Shown: piece by piece, positions 1 through 10,418 of the stretch
Position numbering within the stretch: position 1 is the first letter of the stretch
Layout: every line of letters begins with the position of its first letter
From: Orientia tsutsugamushi str. Boryong
GTDB lineage: Bacteria; Pseudomonadota; Alphaproteobacteria; Rickettsiales; Rickettsiaceae
Direction: 5' to 3'
Length of the DNA stretch: 64,000 nucleotides
NCBI RefSeq assembly: GCF_000063545.1
Contig: NC_009488.1
Coordinates: 1,798,001 to 1,862,000 of the forward strand
The notes under the pieces: generated by a model
What the model saw: only the letters and a program-made list of their open reading frames with translations
Told to the model about the DNA's origin: nothing
Databases searched by the model: none
Position numbers and translations under genes: made by a program

Positions 1-1
1 A

Positions 2-361
2 GTATATCAGCTCAGCAGACCAAATGATAAATCAGCTAGCATAAACTTAAAAACTAATGAAGATTTAAATAAAGAAAATCCAACTATTTTAACTAAAATT
101 GGTTGTTGGTTTAAGTCTATAGTAACTGATGTAGGAGACAGATTTCATAAAAACGCTAAATATTATCAGTACGATAAAAAACCAGAGCAATTAGCTGACA
201 TTAAGATCGAACAACCTAATATAGTTAATGATATAAGAAAATCAGAAATAAGTCCAAATAATGAATTAAAGGCTACAAAGACCGCAAACGATATTTCAAC
301 TACAGAAAAACTCAACACAAAGCCTGAACAACAAAATCCAAGAGTTAGTATTCGAAGGTAA
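2..361 (+). CDS. C-terminal tail of a RAGE mobilisation-type protein (partial)
   Basis: An open frame enters from the left edge and stops with TAA at 359-361. The roughly 119 visible residues are hydrophilic and rich in Lys, Asn and Glu, with no domain I recognise. It lies just upstream of a Toprim primase-like gene, where RAGEs normally carry the MobA/TraA relaxase or another large mobilisation protein, so it may be the low-complexity tail of that protein. This is inference from position only. The 180 bases that follow, before the next gene, show nothing recognisable. Confidence 0.4.
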   Translation, partial: VYQLSRPNDKSASINLKTNEDLNKENPTILTKIGCWFKSIVTDVGDRFHKNAKYYQYDKKPEQLADIKIEQPNIVNDIRKSEISPNNELKATKTANDISTTEKLNTKPEQQNPRVSIRR

Positions 362-542
362 AATGAGCTGCATAGAGCAGCTCAAGGATAATAAAGATAT
401 GAATTTACTAAGTAGAATGTGAAAGTTATGAAACTTAGAAAGATTCGTTAACAGAAATACTATCTCAACAATCACTCAGCAAAAATATTATACCATTTAA
501 ACGGTAAAAATACAAATAAATTTAGCGAAGGTGAGGTTCTGT

Positions 543-2343
543 ATGACTGATAAAATCAATAATTCAAACAATCATAATTTAATGGAAGAATTGAGAAATA
601 AAATAGCTTCTCATGCAGAAACCATAGCCTGTGATTTGCTTGGAGAGCCTAATAAACATTTCTCTAGACGTGGAGAAATACGTTGGGGAGATACAGGGAA
701 AATTGTCGTCAATACTAGTGGCAAGCATGCTGGAAAATGGTATGACTTTAGTTCTGGCGAAGGTGGAGATTTATTTGACTTAGCCAGAAAAGAACGTGGG
801 CGGTGATTTTGTTAAAGCCAAGGAATATCTAACAAGCATGGTAGGAATAACAAGTTATAAGCAGAATTACCAACGTAAAGAAACCACTCAAAACGCTGCT
901 CAAAATGAGCTAGCTAAAATTCGAAAAGTTCAATACTTTTATAATCAGTCTTCTCCATTATATTTTACTAATAATACTGAAGTTCAAATCGTAAAAAGAT
1001 ATCTTGAACAACATAGAAGAATTGATTGTTTTACAATGAATTCTGACTTGAGAGCAAGCGTAATTCTTGATAGAGAAACGAATGAAAATTATCCAGCATT
1101 TTCAGCATTTGCTAGAAATGCGAAAGGTGAAATTACTGGTGTACAAGTTGTATATTTGAATTCGCAAACGTGCGATAAGGCAGATATTTCAGTCCCTAGG
1201 CGAGCTTTTGGCAAAATTTAGCGAATCGTTTGTTAGAATTAGTACATTGGCACCACATGATTCGCCTATAACAATCATAACAGAAGGCGTTGAAACAGCT
1301 TTAAGTCTAAAACAAGCAGGAATTAATGGAAAAATTATCGCTGCTGTTGGTATACATAATTTCAAGAACTATCAACCATTTGAAGGAGAAAAAATAATCA
1401 TAGCGGCAGATAATGATGGACAAAATTCTATAACAATGAATACTGTTGATAAAGCGAAAAAAACACTCGAAAATAGTGGAGCAAAGGTGTTAAAAGTGAT
1501 GCCAACACAAGAAGGTGATTTCACGACCTATTACAAATTCATGGGGCTGAAGCTATTAGACAGATCATAATACCTGAAATTGCTAAACTTACTAAATTTA
1601 ATGAAATACAAAGTGAATTAATAACGAATCAAAGTGAGGTTAAAGAATTATATGCAAAATCTTTACCCCTATACGACTATAACAAAAAGGAAAAAGCTAA
1701 TGCGGAAGTAACAACAGTCAACAAATTTTTAGAAAATCATACAGAAATTTATAGTTCAAAAATCTTTGACAATCCTAATTTAAGAGCAAATATGGTTTTT
1801 GATGAAAAGACTCAAAAATCCTGGCCTGCACTCACTATTTTTGTTAAAAATGACAAAGATGAAATTACTGGAGCTAAGATATTAGCCTTGAATTCAAAAA
1901 CATGTAATAAAGCGGATGCAGCTGAAAATTCTGTTGGTACAATTAGTGGATCATTTGTTGAAATTGCTCAACAAAATTCAGACTACTCTTCTATAACAAT
2001 TCTTACAGAGAATATTGAAACTGCTCTAAGCATTAAACATGCTGGAGTCGAAGGAAAAATCTTATGTGCCATTGAAGCCCAAAATTTGCAAAACTATAAT
2101 CCTGCCTCAAAAGAAAAGATCATTCTAGCAGTTAAAAATGACGTAAATACTGAAAAAGCAGAAAAAGTTTTAGATGATAAGGGAGCAACAGTCTGCACAG
2201 TCAAAAATGACTTCAATAATCTATTAAAAACTCAAGGGTTATATGCTGTTAGAAATATTATCAGCCATGAAATAAGAAAACTTACTGAAAAGAATGAATC
2301 CATACAAACTAATATACAACCAAGATTATGTCTGAAAATTTAA
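543..2343 (+). pseudogene. RAGE primase-like protein with two tandem Toprim modules, frameshifted
   Basis: The start is ATG at 543, preceded by AAGGTGAGG. The first piece (to 806) carries a GKWYDFSSGEGGDLFDLA block typical of the N-terminal region of conjugative-element Toprim proteins. Reading then jumps frame near 796, near 1210 and near 1520, so the gene is now in four pieces. Two homologous modules follow one another. The first (about 900-1600) has Toprim motifs ITEGVETALS and AADNDGQ. The second (about 1640-2330) has LTENIETALS and, in place of the acidic DxD, AVKND. Toprim proteins of this type act as plasmid or ICE primases, or support strand transfer. The second module has probably lost metal binding. 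Its position after a mobilisation tail and before a nuclease-like gene matches RAGE cargo. The repaired protein would be about 600 residues; as read it is not functional. Confidence 0.75.
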
Positions 2344-3264
2344 AACACGATGGGCTATTTAAAGATTTAATGAATGAACCAAAAGCAGCTCTGGATTTTA
2401 TAAATGACTTTTTACCAAATGAAGTTAAAAACGTACTAGATTTAAATACTATAAAAGTTGAGCAAGAATCGTTTGTTGAAGCCAATCTACGCCGTAGTAT
2501 GTGTGACGTACTATTTTCAGTTAAAACAAAAAATAATAATAATGCATTTATATATGTACTTATTGAGGCAGAATTAAGATCTGATTATTGGATTGCGTTC
2601 AAATTATGGCAATACACATTATCAATATTAAAAAGGCATAAAAAAGGACTTAAAAAGCGTAAAAAAGAACGTGGAAAATTACCAATTGTTGTACCAATTG
2701 TAGTATATCATGGAGCTGACCGATTTAATGCTACGAGAAGCTTATGGGAACTGTTTGATGATCCTAAATTAGCTAAAGGAGTTGATGAGCTCTGAATACT
2801 TATTAATCGATTGGCAAGCAATGCCAGATAGTGAAATAAAAAGAAAAGCAACTGCTGCACTAGTTCATTTTATGAAGTATATTCATAATCAACAGGATAT
2901 AATAGAGCTATGGGCAAAATTTTTTAATACACTACACGAAATAGCACAAAAAGATAAAGAAAATGGCTTTCTTTACATAAAAGCGTTATTGCATTATACT
3001 ATAAGTAAGGTTAGTAAAAATGAGCAACCTAGGTTAAAACAATTACTGGACGAAAATTTATCAATTGAGGATAGAAAAAGGATTATGGAAACAATTGCTG
3101 CACAATATATTGATGAAGGCATAGCTAAAGGCAGAGCTGAAGCTGCACAAGGGCTTGCAAGGAACTTATTAAACGCTGGCTTTTCAGTTGAATTTATTGC
3201 TGAAAATACTGGGTTATCAAACGAAGAAGTGGTTAATTTAAAAGTTAGCATGGATAATTCTTGA
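2328..3264 (+). pseudogene. Rpn/YhgA-like PD-(D/E)XK nuclease ('putative transposase' family), frameshifted
   Basis: The protein begins MSENLKHDGLFKDLMNEPKA and contains MCDVLFSVKTKNNNNAFIYVLIEAEL and PIVVPIVVYHGAD, which are the family signatures of recombination-promoting nuclease (Rpn)/YhgA proteins. The D-(x)n-E-A-E pattern of a PD-(D/E)XK core is visible. A frameshift near 2785 separates the first 155 residues from a 160-residue second half that ends with the usual C-terminal motif of repeated alanine-rich helices (AKGRAEAAQGLARNLL). The start overlaps the end of the preceding pseudogene by 16 bases. Such genes are often multicopy RAGE cargo in Rickettsiales. Rpn proteins promote RecA-independent recombination in E. 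coli; whether that held here is unknown. The split makes activity unlikely. Confidence 0.8.
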
Positions 3265-3339
3265 ATTAATAATTCACTAACTTAAGTTTTTTGAGCAATT
3301 TATATTCACAAACCTGACTTCCAAGCCCCTTTATCAACT

Positions 3340-3615
3340 TTGGGTTGGTATGTATTTTTCAACCATCATCTTAACCTTTAGATTGAAAACTGACCCCCAA
3401 TTTCCTGAATTTTTTCTACCTATTTTCTACCTTTCGCCTTAATTTTTTTTGTTATATTGATAAATATTACAAATATGTTTATAGTTAAAGTTGAAGATTA
3501 ATTATAAATATTAATAAAAGTTAACATAAGTTAATAGTAGGTTCTATAAAGTGCAGAAGTTAACAAAAATTAACTTTTCTTTTTCCTTATATTTAATATG
3601 TCTTTGCACCTTTAC
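3340..3615 (-). repeat. Att-like RAGE boundary repeat, copy A
   Basis: This non-coding stretch closely matches 20588-20860 in the same orientation and 28262-28548 as reverse complement. Shared marks are a paired motif (CTACCTATTTTCTACC here, CAACCT or its equivalent elsewhere), then spaced GTTAAC/GTTAAT motifs around 3518-3575. In the other two copies the repeat lies just upstream of a RAGE tyrosine integrase start. Here the integrase is missing and ndk lies beyond, so this is probably a leftover RAGE boundary. The spaced motifs could be recombinase arm sites. No gene lies in 3265-3775. Confidence 0.6.
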
Positions 3616-3775
3616 CTATAGACATGTTATATATATATGTCATATCCTTATTTTAATCTAGTGTTTATATGCCCTTATTGATATTTTTTTATTTAGCCAT
3701 ATCACATTTTTACGTTTAACTTAGGCTAAACTACTATATTAATTATCAACATAACAATAACAAAAGCATTTAATT

Positions 3776-4201
3776 TTAAAGATATGCATATTCAATCAAG
3801 GCAAAGAAAAATTTTATTTCTATATCAGCATTTTCTAAGCTATCAGACCCATGAACTGTATTTTCATCGATACTTTTTGCGATGTCTCCTCTGATTGTTC
3901 CTTTTTTAGCATCGCATGGATTAGTAGCCCCTATGATTTCTCTGTATTTTTTTACAGCATTTAGGCCATATAATACTTGTACTACTACTGGACCAGACGT
4001 CATATTTTGCACTAAACTTTGATAATATGCTCTATCCTTATGTATTATGTAAAAATTTTCTGCTTGTACTTTAGTAAGCAAAAGAGTTTTTTGAGCTATA
4101 ATTTTTAGTCCAGAATTTTCTATGTAGGTGTTAACTTTTCCAATGATGTTTCTTTTAATCACATCTGGTTTTAAAATTGAAAGAGTGTATTCCATGTTCA
4201 T
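3776..4201 (-). CDS. ndk: Nucleoside diphosphate kinase
   Basis: This 141-residue protein, the usual length for the family, transfers the gamma phosphate from ATP to nucleoside diphosphates through a phospho-histidine and acts in the cytosol to balance NTP pools. The N-terminal [13 protein letters not shown] and the active-site loop [12 protein letters not shown], with catalytic His117, are clear. Either Met1 or Met3 could be the start, as both lie on ATG codons six bases apart and no strong Shine-Dalgarno decides between them. It is a stand-alone core gene, with RAGE debris on its C-terminal side and intron debris upstream. It appears intact. Confidence 0.96.
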
Positions 4202-4307
4202 AAACTTTAATTTAACTAATATAATAATAGTAAGAGTGTTAGTAGTATATATTTTTGAGTGTTTAATTTCTAGTAATTATTTATTTAAATAACATCTTAT
4301 GTTATAA

Positions 4308-4335
4308 TATAGCTAAACTACAATAAAACAGTTAT
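4308..4335. repeat. Solo copy of a 28-bp repeated terminus (TATAGCTAAACTA...AGTTAT)
   Basis: The same end sequence recurs at 22591-22617 and 22668-22695 (as an inverted pair), 43049-43076 and 52772-52800. It reads roughly ATAACTGTTTTATAGTAG followed by YTTAGCTATA. It looks like the terminal inverted repeat of a small non-autonomous element. No transposase could be tied to it. Confidence 0.5.
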
Positions 4336-4339
4336 GTTA

Positions 4340-4855
4340 TACTGTTGAGAATAAATGTTGGACTAAACGAAGAAAAGATAAAAACAGTTGATTTAAAGAA
4401 TGGTGAAATATTTAGCTTTCTGGATTTTGATTTTATGCTAGTGAAAACTAAGCAATGTAAAACTGAAATTTAGAAAATGCCTAGAATGAGAGCACGAACT
4501 TATCTGCTAAAAAGACTAAAAGAAATATTTCGCAAGTTTATATCGCAACCAGTTGATATGGTAATATAGTCATTTACAATGATGTTTGAGCATAGAAAAA
4601 AGCCATAATAGATTCATGAAATTTACTAAATTAAGTAATTTGATTTCTAATTCACAGCTTCATATCAGCTCAGCGCAAAACTTTTCTATCAGATTTAAAT
4701 CTGGAGAATAAGGTAGCAAAAAAATAACTTTATAAAACCAACATATTATATTAATTTTTATCGCTTCTTTCTATGCTCAAACATCGTTGTAAATGACTAT
4801 AATAATGGACTTGGTAGAGAAGAAAGTAAGACGTCATCTAATGCAATCACTTAGA
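4340..4855 (+). pseudogene. Group II intron reverse transcriptase/maturase C-terminal remnant
   Basis: Conceptual reading gives GEIFSFLDFDFMLVKTKQ followed by a degraded PRMRARTYLLKRLKEIF, the post-catalytic and maturase part of a group II intron RT. The same sequence occurs on the minus strand at 53040-53720. The continuation (LVERKV-like region) resumes at 4802 after the IS630-type MITE at 4565-4801, so the MITE inserted into an already degraded or decaying intron gene. Several stops are present and no RNA domain V was recognised next to it. Confidence 0.6.
4565..4801. mobile_element. IS630-type MITE, 237 bp
   Basis: The ends are near-perfect inverted repeats: TATAGTCATTTACAATGATG on the left and its complement ending ...GTAAATGACTATA on the right. 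The interior is a shortened, internally deleted version of the IS630 element seen fuller at 53724-55547. It keeps the CTCCAGATTTAAATCTGATAG segment of the transposase gene in reverse. There is no coding capacity. IS630/Tc1-type elements insert at TA, consistent with TA at both ends. It splits a group II intron RT remnant. Confidence 0.8.
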
Positions 4856-4953
4856 CTATATATCTAAACTCTTGTATTCAAATATTGATTTTTATTCAAC
4901 TCTTTAAGTTGAAAAGGTATATTATAAAGTATTAATAAATTATTCTTTAGATC

Positions 4954-5046
4954 TGGTGGAGAGAAAGGGATTCGAACCCTTGATACGATATTAAACCGTA
5001 TAACGGTTTAGCAAACCGTCGCCTTAAGCCTCTCGGCCACCTCTCC
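4954..5046 (-). tRNA. tRNA-Ser(GCT)
   Basis: The minus strand folds as a class II tRNA. The acceptor is GGAGAGG/(T)CTCTCC, the D-arm is GGCCGAGAGGCTTAAGGC, the anticodon stem-loop is CGGTTTGCTAAACCG with GCT in the loop, there is a long variable arm, and the T-arm is GGGTTCGAATCCC. A CCA end is encoded (TGG at 4954-4956 on the plus strand). It reads serine AGC/AGT codons. The 220 bases to its left and right hold no other gene. Confidence 0.95.
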
Positions 5047-5268
5047 ATTTGATTTTAAAACTAACTTTAATCTTATAGCATTGTTTAGTTAAGATTTCTA
5101 GTTTTATTTTTATTGCTAACAACTAAACATTGTGTATTGAATATGTAAAATTGTAATAAAAATATATATCATAAATCAAAAAGGAAGTATAGTAGAGAAA
5201 AAATAAAATGAGTTTGATAGCGAAAATCGCCTAAATCACCTGCTATATCTGATTTTTAGAGGTTAGAA

Positions 5269-6792
5269 ATGGCGCAAAAATTGCTAATAATAACAGTAGC
5301 AATAATGACACAATATTTTATAACTTTATTGGAAATATCATTCCACCAGAATGGAGAAAGCTAAGTGGAGATAATGGAAAAGCATTAAGTAAAACATCTA
5401 AACAGCTTTTATCATTCATAGTATTTAGACTACATATCTATTACAACAAAGATATAGATGAATTACAGGAAAGTTATCAGCTTTATGAAGATAAGCTGAA
5501 TGTTGGTCAAAGAAGAGTTAGGCAATGCTTAGTAGAATTAAGAGATGCAGGTTTTATTGAAGTTGAAAATAGGACAATAATTAAAGACAATGTTAAGTTA
5601 CGTAATGTTCCTTGCATAAAAATTCTGAAAAATTTTCAGCACTATAGTGAAAAAGGAAAAGAAGAAAATATAGCCTTACCAGAAAAAAAATTTCGTCCCA
5701 ACATGAAAGAAATTTCAGGTCAACCTGAAACTTTTTTCAGGGACATATATAGATATATAAAAAAAATCTAAAATATCTAGATCTACTGAAGGTGAGTTAG
5801 TAGAGAATAACAAAAATGAAAATGAAGAACAAAATTTTCAAAATGTTGATGATTTTGAAAATGATATACGGACTTCAACTAAAAATCGCAATAAAGACAT
5901 TGAATCACTAATAACAAAGATTCTCAAGTCTTCGAATGGTAAAAAAGAATGGTTCAAAAGGTACAGGCTAGAAGACTTTTACCCAACTAACACCAGAAGA
6001 TGTAGTTACACTGCAACATAAGTCTGATAGAGGTTTTAACATATACTTTATCAACAAATTACTATTAAAGCTAGCAGATCAATATTCGAATTATCATTTT
6101 GGCGGTAAGGCATCAGTTCTAAACTATATGGCAAAAGCGTTAGCAAATGAATTACGAACTACTGATCAGGCAAATAGTGACAACTGTGGACTTGATAACG
6201 TAGAAAAATTTAATAAGGAAAAATATCTTGCGCAAATTGAAACAAGGACAAATCTTAGTAAGGAAAGCCAGTTGAAGCATAAAATTGCTGGTTCTTTTGA
6301 AGCAGCTATGGCTTATCAAATTTTGACTTCTTGTAGTTTTGGGCCAGCAGTTCGAACTAAGTTTTTTGTTAAGTTGCTTAAAAATATTACACTAACAGAA
6401 TGTGATAGATCAAAGATATTACAAGCTGTACAAGATGTATATGGATACGACAAGAATTACAAGTTACACCATTTGAGCAACTCAAAACTGTTTCACAGAA
6501 ACAAATCAATGAAGAAGAGTATCTCTTGAATCTGAGTAAACAATTGGACTCCAACTCAACTTGGTACAAAGTACGAAAATACATACTTCAACATTACAAA
6601 TATGAGCAAGTTATTGATAAAATATGGTTTAGTAAATTAAAAGTTGTAAATGAAGATAATGTTAATAAAAAAATATTCATTAAAGCAAAAACAGAATTTG
6701 AAGATAGTTACATCAGAGGGAATTATCTGAAAGATTTTGAGTACGCTTTTAAAGCTCAAGGGTTTTCTTTTGAGTTAGTTAAGTTCGAATAA
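5269..6792 (+). pseudogene. RAGE DnaA-like replication protein, multiply frameshifted
   Basis: The start is probably ATG 5269 after AGAGGTTAG. The N-terminal half reads FIGNIIPPEWRKLSGDNGKALSK and a winged-helix-like stretch (NVGQRRVRQCLVELRDAGF). It stops at 5770, resumes in another frame, then shifts near 5980 and near 6450. The C-terminal end (WYKVRKYILQHY...NKKIFIKAKTEFEDSYIR) matches the DnaA N-terminal-domain-like module seen in RAGE replication proteins. A second copy with better continuity lies at 61088-62196, and smaller remnants lie at 28112-28262 and 57425-57762. The DnaB-like gene follows 24 bases downstream, suggesting a replication operon: an initiator that would recruit the helicase to the excised element. 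It is non-functional here. Confidence 0.7.
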
Positions 6793-6816
6793 TTTTAATA
6801 AAATTTAAAGAGTGAT

Positions 6817-7263
6817 ATGGAAAAAGATCTTGCAAAGATTGCTCCAAATAATATTTAAGCAGAGCAAATGATACTTGGGGCAATTCTGATTAACAATCGT
6901 GCGCTATATAACATTAACGAATTTTTACTGCCGGAACATTTTTATGAACCATTACATGGTAAAATATATAAGTCAATTAATCTCATTATTAGTAAAGGAA
7001 TTAGTGCTACTGTAATTTCGCTCAAAAATATGCTAGGCAATGAACTCGCATTTGAGGAAATAGGTGGAGTAGATTATCTAGCTAAACTTACAACTTTAGC
7101 ATTAAGTATAGTTAATGTTAATGAATACGGCAAAATAGTATATGATCTCGCACTGCGGCGTTATTTAATTGAAATTGCAGAAAAAATAGCAACGAATGCA
7201 TATTCTTCTACTTTAGCAGATACAGCTATAAGTCAGATAGATGTATGGTTTAAGAAAAATTAA
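6817..7263 (+). pseudogene. DnaB-like replicative helicase, N-terminal part only, with early stop
   Basis: It starts at ATG 6817 (MEKDLAKIAPNNI), meets TAA at 6856-6858 where the second copy (62211) has CAA, and continues AEQMILGAILINNRALYN, the DnaB N-terminal primase-interaction domain. After about residue 142 it diverges from the other copy and ends at 7263 without the RecA-like ATPase domain. The break coincides with the left boundary (7261) of a 2.1-kb inverted repeat, so rearrangement probably removed the rest. RAGE DnaB would unwind element DNA alongside the DnaA-like protein. It is not functional as seen. Confidence 0.8.
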
Positions 7264-9390
7264 CTAACTAGAAGAAATAAGTTAGATTAAGAGCTATTAT
7301 GAGCTTTATAAGCTTTATAAAATCTGCTATGTAGTTTATTCTCGTTTGAGTTGATACATGAATTTAACTGTAGCTGTATTAATATTATTTGTCAATATGA
7401 CAATAATATCTTGATGTTAATTGCGGAAATATAACGTAAATTTATGTCTAATATTTGGCTAGTTGAAGTGCTAATTTTTAATCCAGCAACTTGAATTTAT
7501 AGTTGATAAGCTTAGAGTAACCTTCAATTGATAACGTCGCTTAAAAATATTTTTTATTTTTACAAAAGTATTTGCTATTCAATAAAAACCATACTACAGA
7601 CTATAAGTTTAAGCTAATTTTAAAAATTAATAAGTTATTATTTAATTACTTCAATTTTAAATTAATGAAGGGTGATAAATATGCCAGTAAAAGTATTTAA
7701 ATTTACACAAGCAGCATTAAATAAAATAAAAGTACCAACCAAAGAAGAAAAAATAATCAAGTTTAGAGATATAACACAAAGGAACTTACTGTTTATAATA
7801 TCATATACTGGATTTAGAAGACTATATTTATGAATAAACATTAATGGCATGTATTATAAAAAATAAAAATAGGAGATTTTCCAGATCTAACGGTAGCAGA
7901 AGCTAGAAAAAAGATACAGCAGTTAAAAAGTGATATTGCTAAAGGAATAAATCCAATGGATGAAAGACGGAAGATAAATAAAGAAAGAAGAGAAAAAAGA
8001 GAGAAGAGGCTTAAATTAAAGAATGAACTAACATTCGGACAGGTGCATGTAAAATATACTGAATATAGTAGTCTTTATCATAAAAGTTGGAAAATAATGG
8101 CTCAAAGAGTAAAGAGATATCTAGAATCTTTATACAATACAAAGATATCTGAGATTACCAAAGAAGATATTCAGAAGCTTTTTGACGAAAAAACAGCAAA
8201 GAAACACTATGTAACAGCAAACAGTATTCTAAAACTGTTAAGCCCTATATTTAATAAGGCTATAGAGTGGGGATTATTAGAAAAGAATCCTGTATGTGGA
8301 ATAAAAAGGCACAAGCAAGAATCAAGATCTAGATATGTAACAAATGAAGAAATGAGAAGACTTATGGCCGTGCTAAAAGAAAAGGGAAATAGTCAATTAA
8401 CAGAATCGCAAAAGCGAGCAGAACGATCAGGAAAAATTTTTACATTTATAAGTTTATTCACTGCAGCACGTAAAAGTAATGTATCAGGAATGAGATGGGA
8501 CGAGATAAGCCTTAGCGAAAAAATATGGTGTATACCAAAAACTAAGAGTAAAAATGGTAAAACTCTATATATAGGGTTAGCTGATAAATTAATAGAAGTA
8601 TTGCAAACCAGAAAACTATGCTCAAAAAGTGAATGGGTATTGCCAAGTTCAGCAGACAATAGTAAACACATATCAAGTTCAACAATGCATCGAGCATGGG
8701 CTAAGATTCGAAAAAAAGCCGGAATACAGAATGTAACAATACATGATCTTAGAAGAACGTTTGCAACTTGGATGAAAAATAATGGTGAAACACTAGATAC
8801 AATATCTCAAATATTAGGACATAGTAATACTAATATAACTAAAATTTATACTATACATAGTTTAGATAAGGCAACAATTGCTACAAATAAAGTTGTCGAA
8901 AATATGCTGAGTATATTCGGTACCAATGTTTGTTTGAACGAGATACTATCTGGAATAGTGCCATAATTAAGTTGCGGAGAAGAAAAATTGACAACAACTT
9001 AGCTAAGTAGTTACTCTACATTAGATTTTGTAAATTTTTGAAAATCGCAGTAGCAGAATGAGAAATCTCATGCTACAATTGAGGCTGAAGGTAATTATAC
9101 AAAATCAAAAATTATGTTGGGCATTATCGAGGCCGTTGAAGTATATGGGTTTGAGCATTGACGAATGGGGAGTAGTGCTAGCTGGAGTAGCTCCAGGAAT
9201 TGTACTACTAAACAGCAGGCATGCTAAATTAGGCCTAGCCTTTATGGTTGGAGGAATTGCTCTATGTTATTGCTTTAAGAAAATTAAGAAGGTATCTGAG
9301 AATTTTTTGCTAAAAAGTTTTTTAGTAGCTAAAGGTTTATTGCCAGCTCCATTAGGATATCCAAGGCTTTTGGGCAAAAAAGTTGGCAAG
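7261..9390. repeat. 2.1-kb inverted repeat, left arm (partner 34437-36565)
   Basis: From TAACTAACTAG at 7261 through the integrase to the end of traL, the sequence is almost identical to the reverse complement of 34437-36565. The 336-residue integrase segment translates identically, and traL differs by only a few residues. The arms are about 25 kb apart and in inverted orientation, so recombination between them would invert everything in between. The stretch 7264-7680 within the arm holds no gene I can recognise. Confidence 0.9.
7681..8966 (+). pseudogene. RAGE tyrosine integrase (P4-type), N-terminal frameshift
   Basis: The start is ATG 7681 with GAAGGGTGA upstream. The first 50 residues (MPVKVFKFTQAALNKIKVPT) are the DUF4102-like arm-binding domain; they end at a stop near 7830. 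Coding resumes in another frame at about 7863 (KIGDFPDLTVAEARKKIQQL) and runs to 8966. The catalytic core is complete: AARKSNVSGMRW, HDLRRTFATWM and LGHSNTNITKIYT with the C-terminal tyrosine. Integrases of this type excise and integrate the RAGE at an att site. A 336-residue core could still be translated from an internal start, but loss of the N-terminal domain should abolish arm-site binding. An identical copy lies at 34860-36145, with the same lesion, so the break predates the duplication. Confidence 0.85.
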
Positions 9391-9393
9391 TAA
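9058..9393 (+). CDS. traL: Conjugal transfer protein TraL
   Basis: This 111-residue small membrane protein of F-like type IV secretion systems has two hydrophobic segments (WGVVLAGVAPGIVLL and LGLAFMVGGIALCYCF), as expected for TraL, which sits in the inner membrane with TraE and helps pilus assembly. The start ATG 9058 lies about 90 bases after the integrase stop. The stop overlaps the traE start (TAATG). Further copies at 30047-30382 and, inverted, 34433-34768 are almost identical. It is intact as a gene but belongs to a decayed operon. Confidence 0.9.
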   Translation: MRNLMLQLRLKVIIQNQKLCWALSRPLKYMGLSIDEWGVVLAGVAPGIVLLNSRHAKLGLAFMVGGIALCYCFKKIKKVSENFLLKSFLVAKGLLPAPLGYPRLLGKKVGK

Positions 9394-9944
9394 TGAATCA
9401 TCTCTTTAAGTAAAATGCTATACAAGAGCTGGTTAAATATAATAAATGCTTACTTTCAGTAACTATATTGCTAGCTGCAGCTAATATAATTGCGATAATG
9501 GCTGCAATTACCAAAGAAGAAAAGTGGTTATTAATTCCAGCAATGGAGCCTGATCGTAAAATGATGGTTTCATCAAAAAATTACCATGAAACCTATTTAA
9601 AGGAATGGGCAATTTATGTAACGAAACTCTTATTTACTACTTCTCCAAATGAGGTAGAAAGACAAATAGCAGACATGAAAGTTGCATCTAGTAATACTGA
9701 ATCTTTAAATAAATTTTTTCATGATCACTTGCAATTTGTTAAAGGCTCAAATGTGTCTTCAGTCTTTTTTCCGAAGAAGGTTGAAGTGATAAAGGATGGA
9801 GTATTAATTAGTGGAACGCTTCGTTATTGGTTTAGCGATAGTAAACATATAGCTGTCGATAAGACTTACCTTTTGACTTACAAGCGAAGTCCTAATTACC
9901 TTTTGTTGTTAACTGGCGTTAAAGAGAATGGAATAAAAAAATGA
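9393..9944 (+). pseudogene. traE: Conjugal transfer protein TraE with early nonsense mutation
   Basis: The ATG at 9393 overlaps the traL stop. Codon 7 is TAA (9411-9413), where the copy at 30382 has CAA; the rest is open to 9944 and virtually identical to that copy. TraE is an inner-membrane anchored F-T4SS core protein, equivalent to VirB8. A single N-terminal membrane segment (SVTILLAAANIIAIMAAITK) and a periplasmic domain (KVEVIKDGVLISGTLRYWF) are visible. The single C-to-T change probably inactivates it, unless translation restarts at an internal codon such as TTG near 9468. Confidence 0.88.
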
Positions 9945-10342
9945 GTATTAGAATTTTGAGGTTTATGATAGGGTTTATTGCTTTAGTCAAGTTTAGTGAT
10001 GTATATGCGGTAGAATATGAGTTAGAAGTTGATAATTTGCTGAAGCTTGAGATTTCTGATAGTGGGCCAACAAGAATTAATCTTAAAGATGAAAAAATCA
10101 ATGATATTTTTATGTATCCTCAAAATGCAGCCGAAGTTGTAGTTCATGAGTCTGGATGTTTGTTTATTGCTCCACGAGAAGAAGAAAAGAAGCTTTATTT
10201 AACAGTAATAGGAGAACACAAAACAATTCAAGATTTAATGTTAACTTTTACTCCAAAAACTCCAAGCCATGTAACGCTTATTAATGCTGCTACAGAAGAA
10301 GCTGAAAAGGATAATTCAAAAGGAAAAATAAAATTAGCTTAA
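9941..10342 (+). CDS. traK: Conjugal transfer protein TraK
   Basis: The start overlaps traE by four bases (ATGA). A signal peptide (MSIRILRFMIGFIALVKFSDVYA) precedes a secretin-like domain, as in TraK, the VirB9 equivalent that joins TraB and TraV in the F-type outer-membrane complex. The first 112 residues match the copy at 30930 exactly; the C-terminal tail differs (TEEAEKDNSKGKIKLA instead of a longer Asn/Lys-rich tail), because the sequence diverges after about 10290. It is shorter than the usual 240 residues of F TraK, but both copies here are short. Apparently intact. Confidence 0.85.
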   Translation: MSIRILRFMIGFIALVKFSDVYAVEYELEVDNLLKLEISDSGPTRINLKDEKINDIFMYPQNAAEVVVHESGCLFIAPREEEKKLYLTVIGEHKTIQDLMLTFTPKTPSHVTLINAATEEAEKDNSKGKIKLA

Positions 10343-10358
10343 AATGCTAGTTTTTACT
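10330..10358 (+). terminator. Hairpin after traK
   Basis: An inverted repeat, TTAGC TTAAAAT GCTAG flanked by A-rich and T-rich sides, spans the traK stop. The equivalent hairpin at 31405-31430 in the second RAGE has a longer stem. It is a plausible intrinsic terminator or RNA-stabilising loop. Confidence 0.45.
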
Positions 10359-10418
10359 TTAAAGCTTGTTAAGCTCAGCATCAAGCATATTAAAACTGCT
10401 TCAAAGTAAAATTTCATT

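Noticed and set aside
3370-3460. CTACC-repeats as a small CRISPR or iteron array
   Set aside because: Only two copies of a 12-bp motif; no further regular spacing or associated replication gene next to it.
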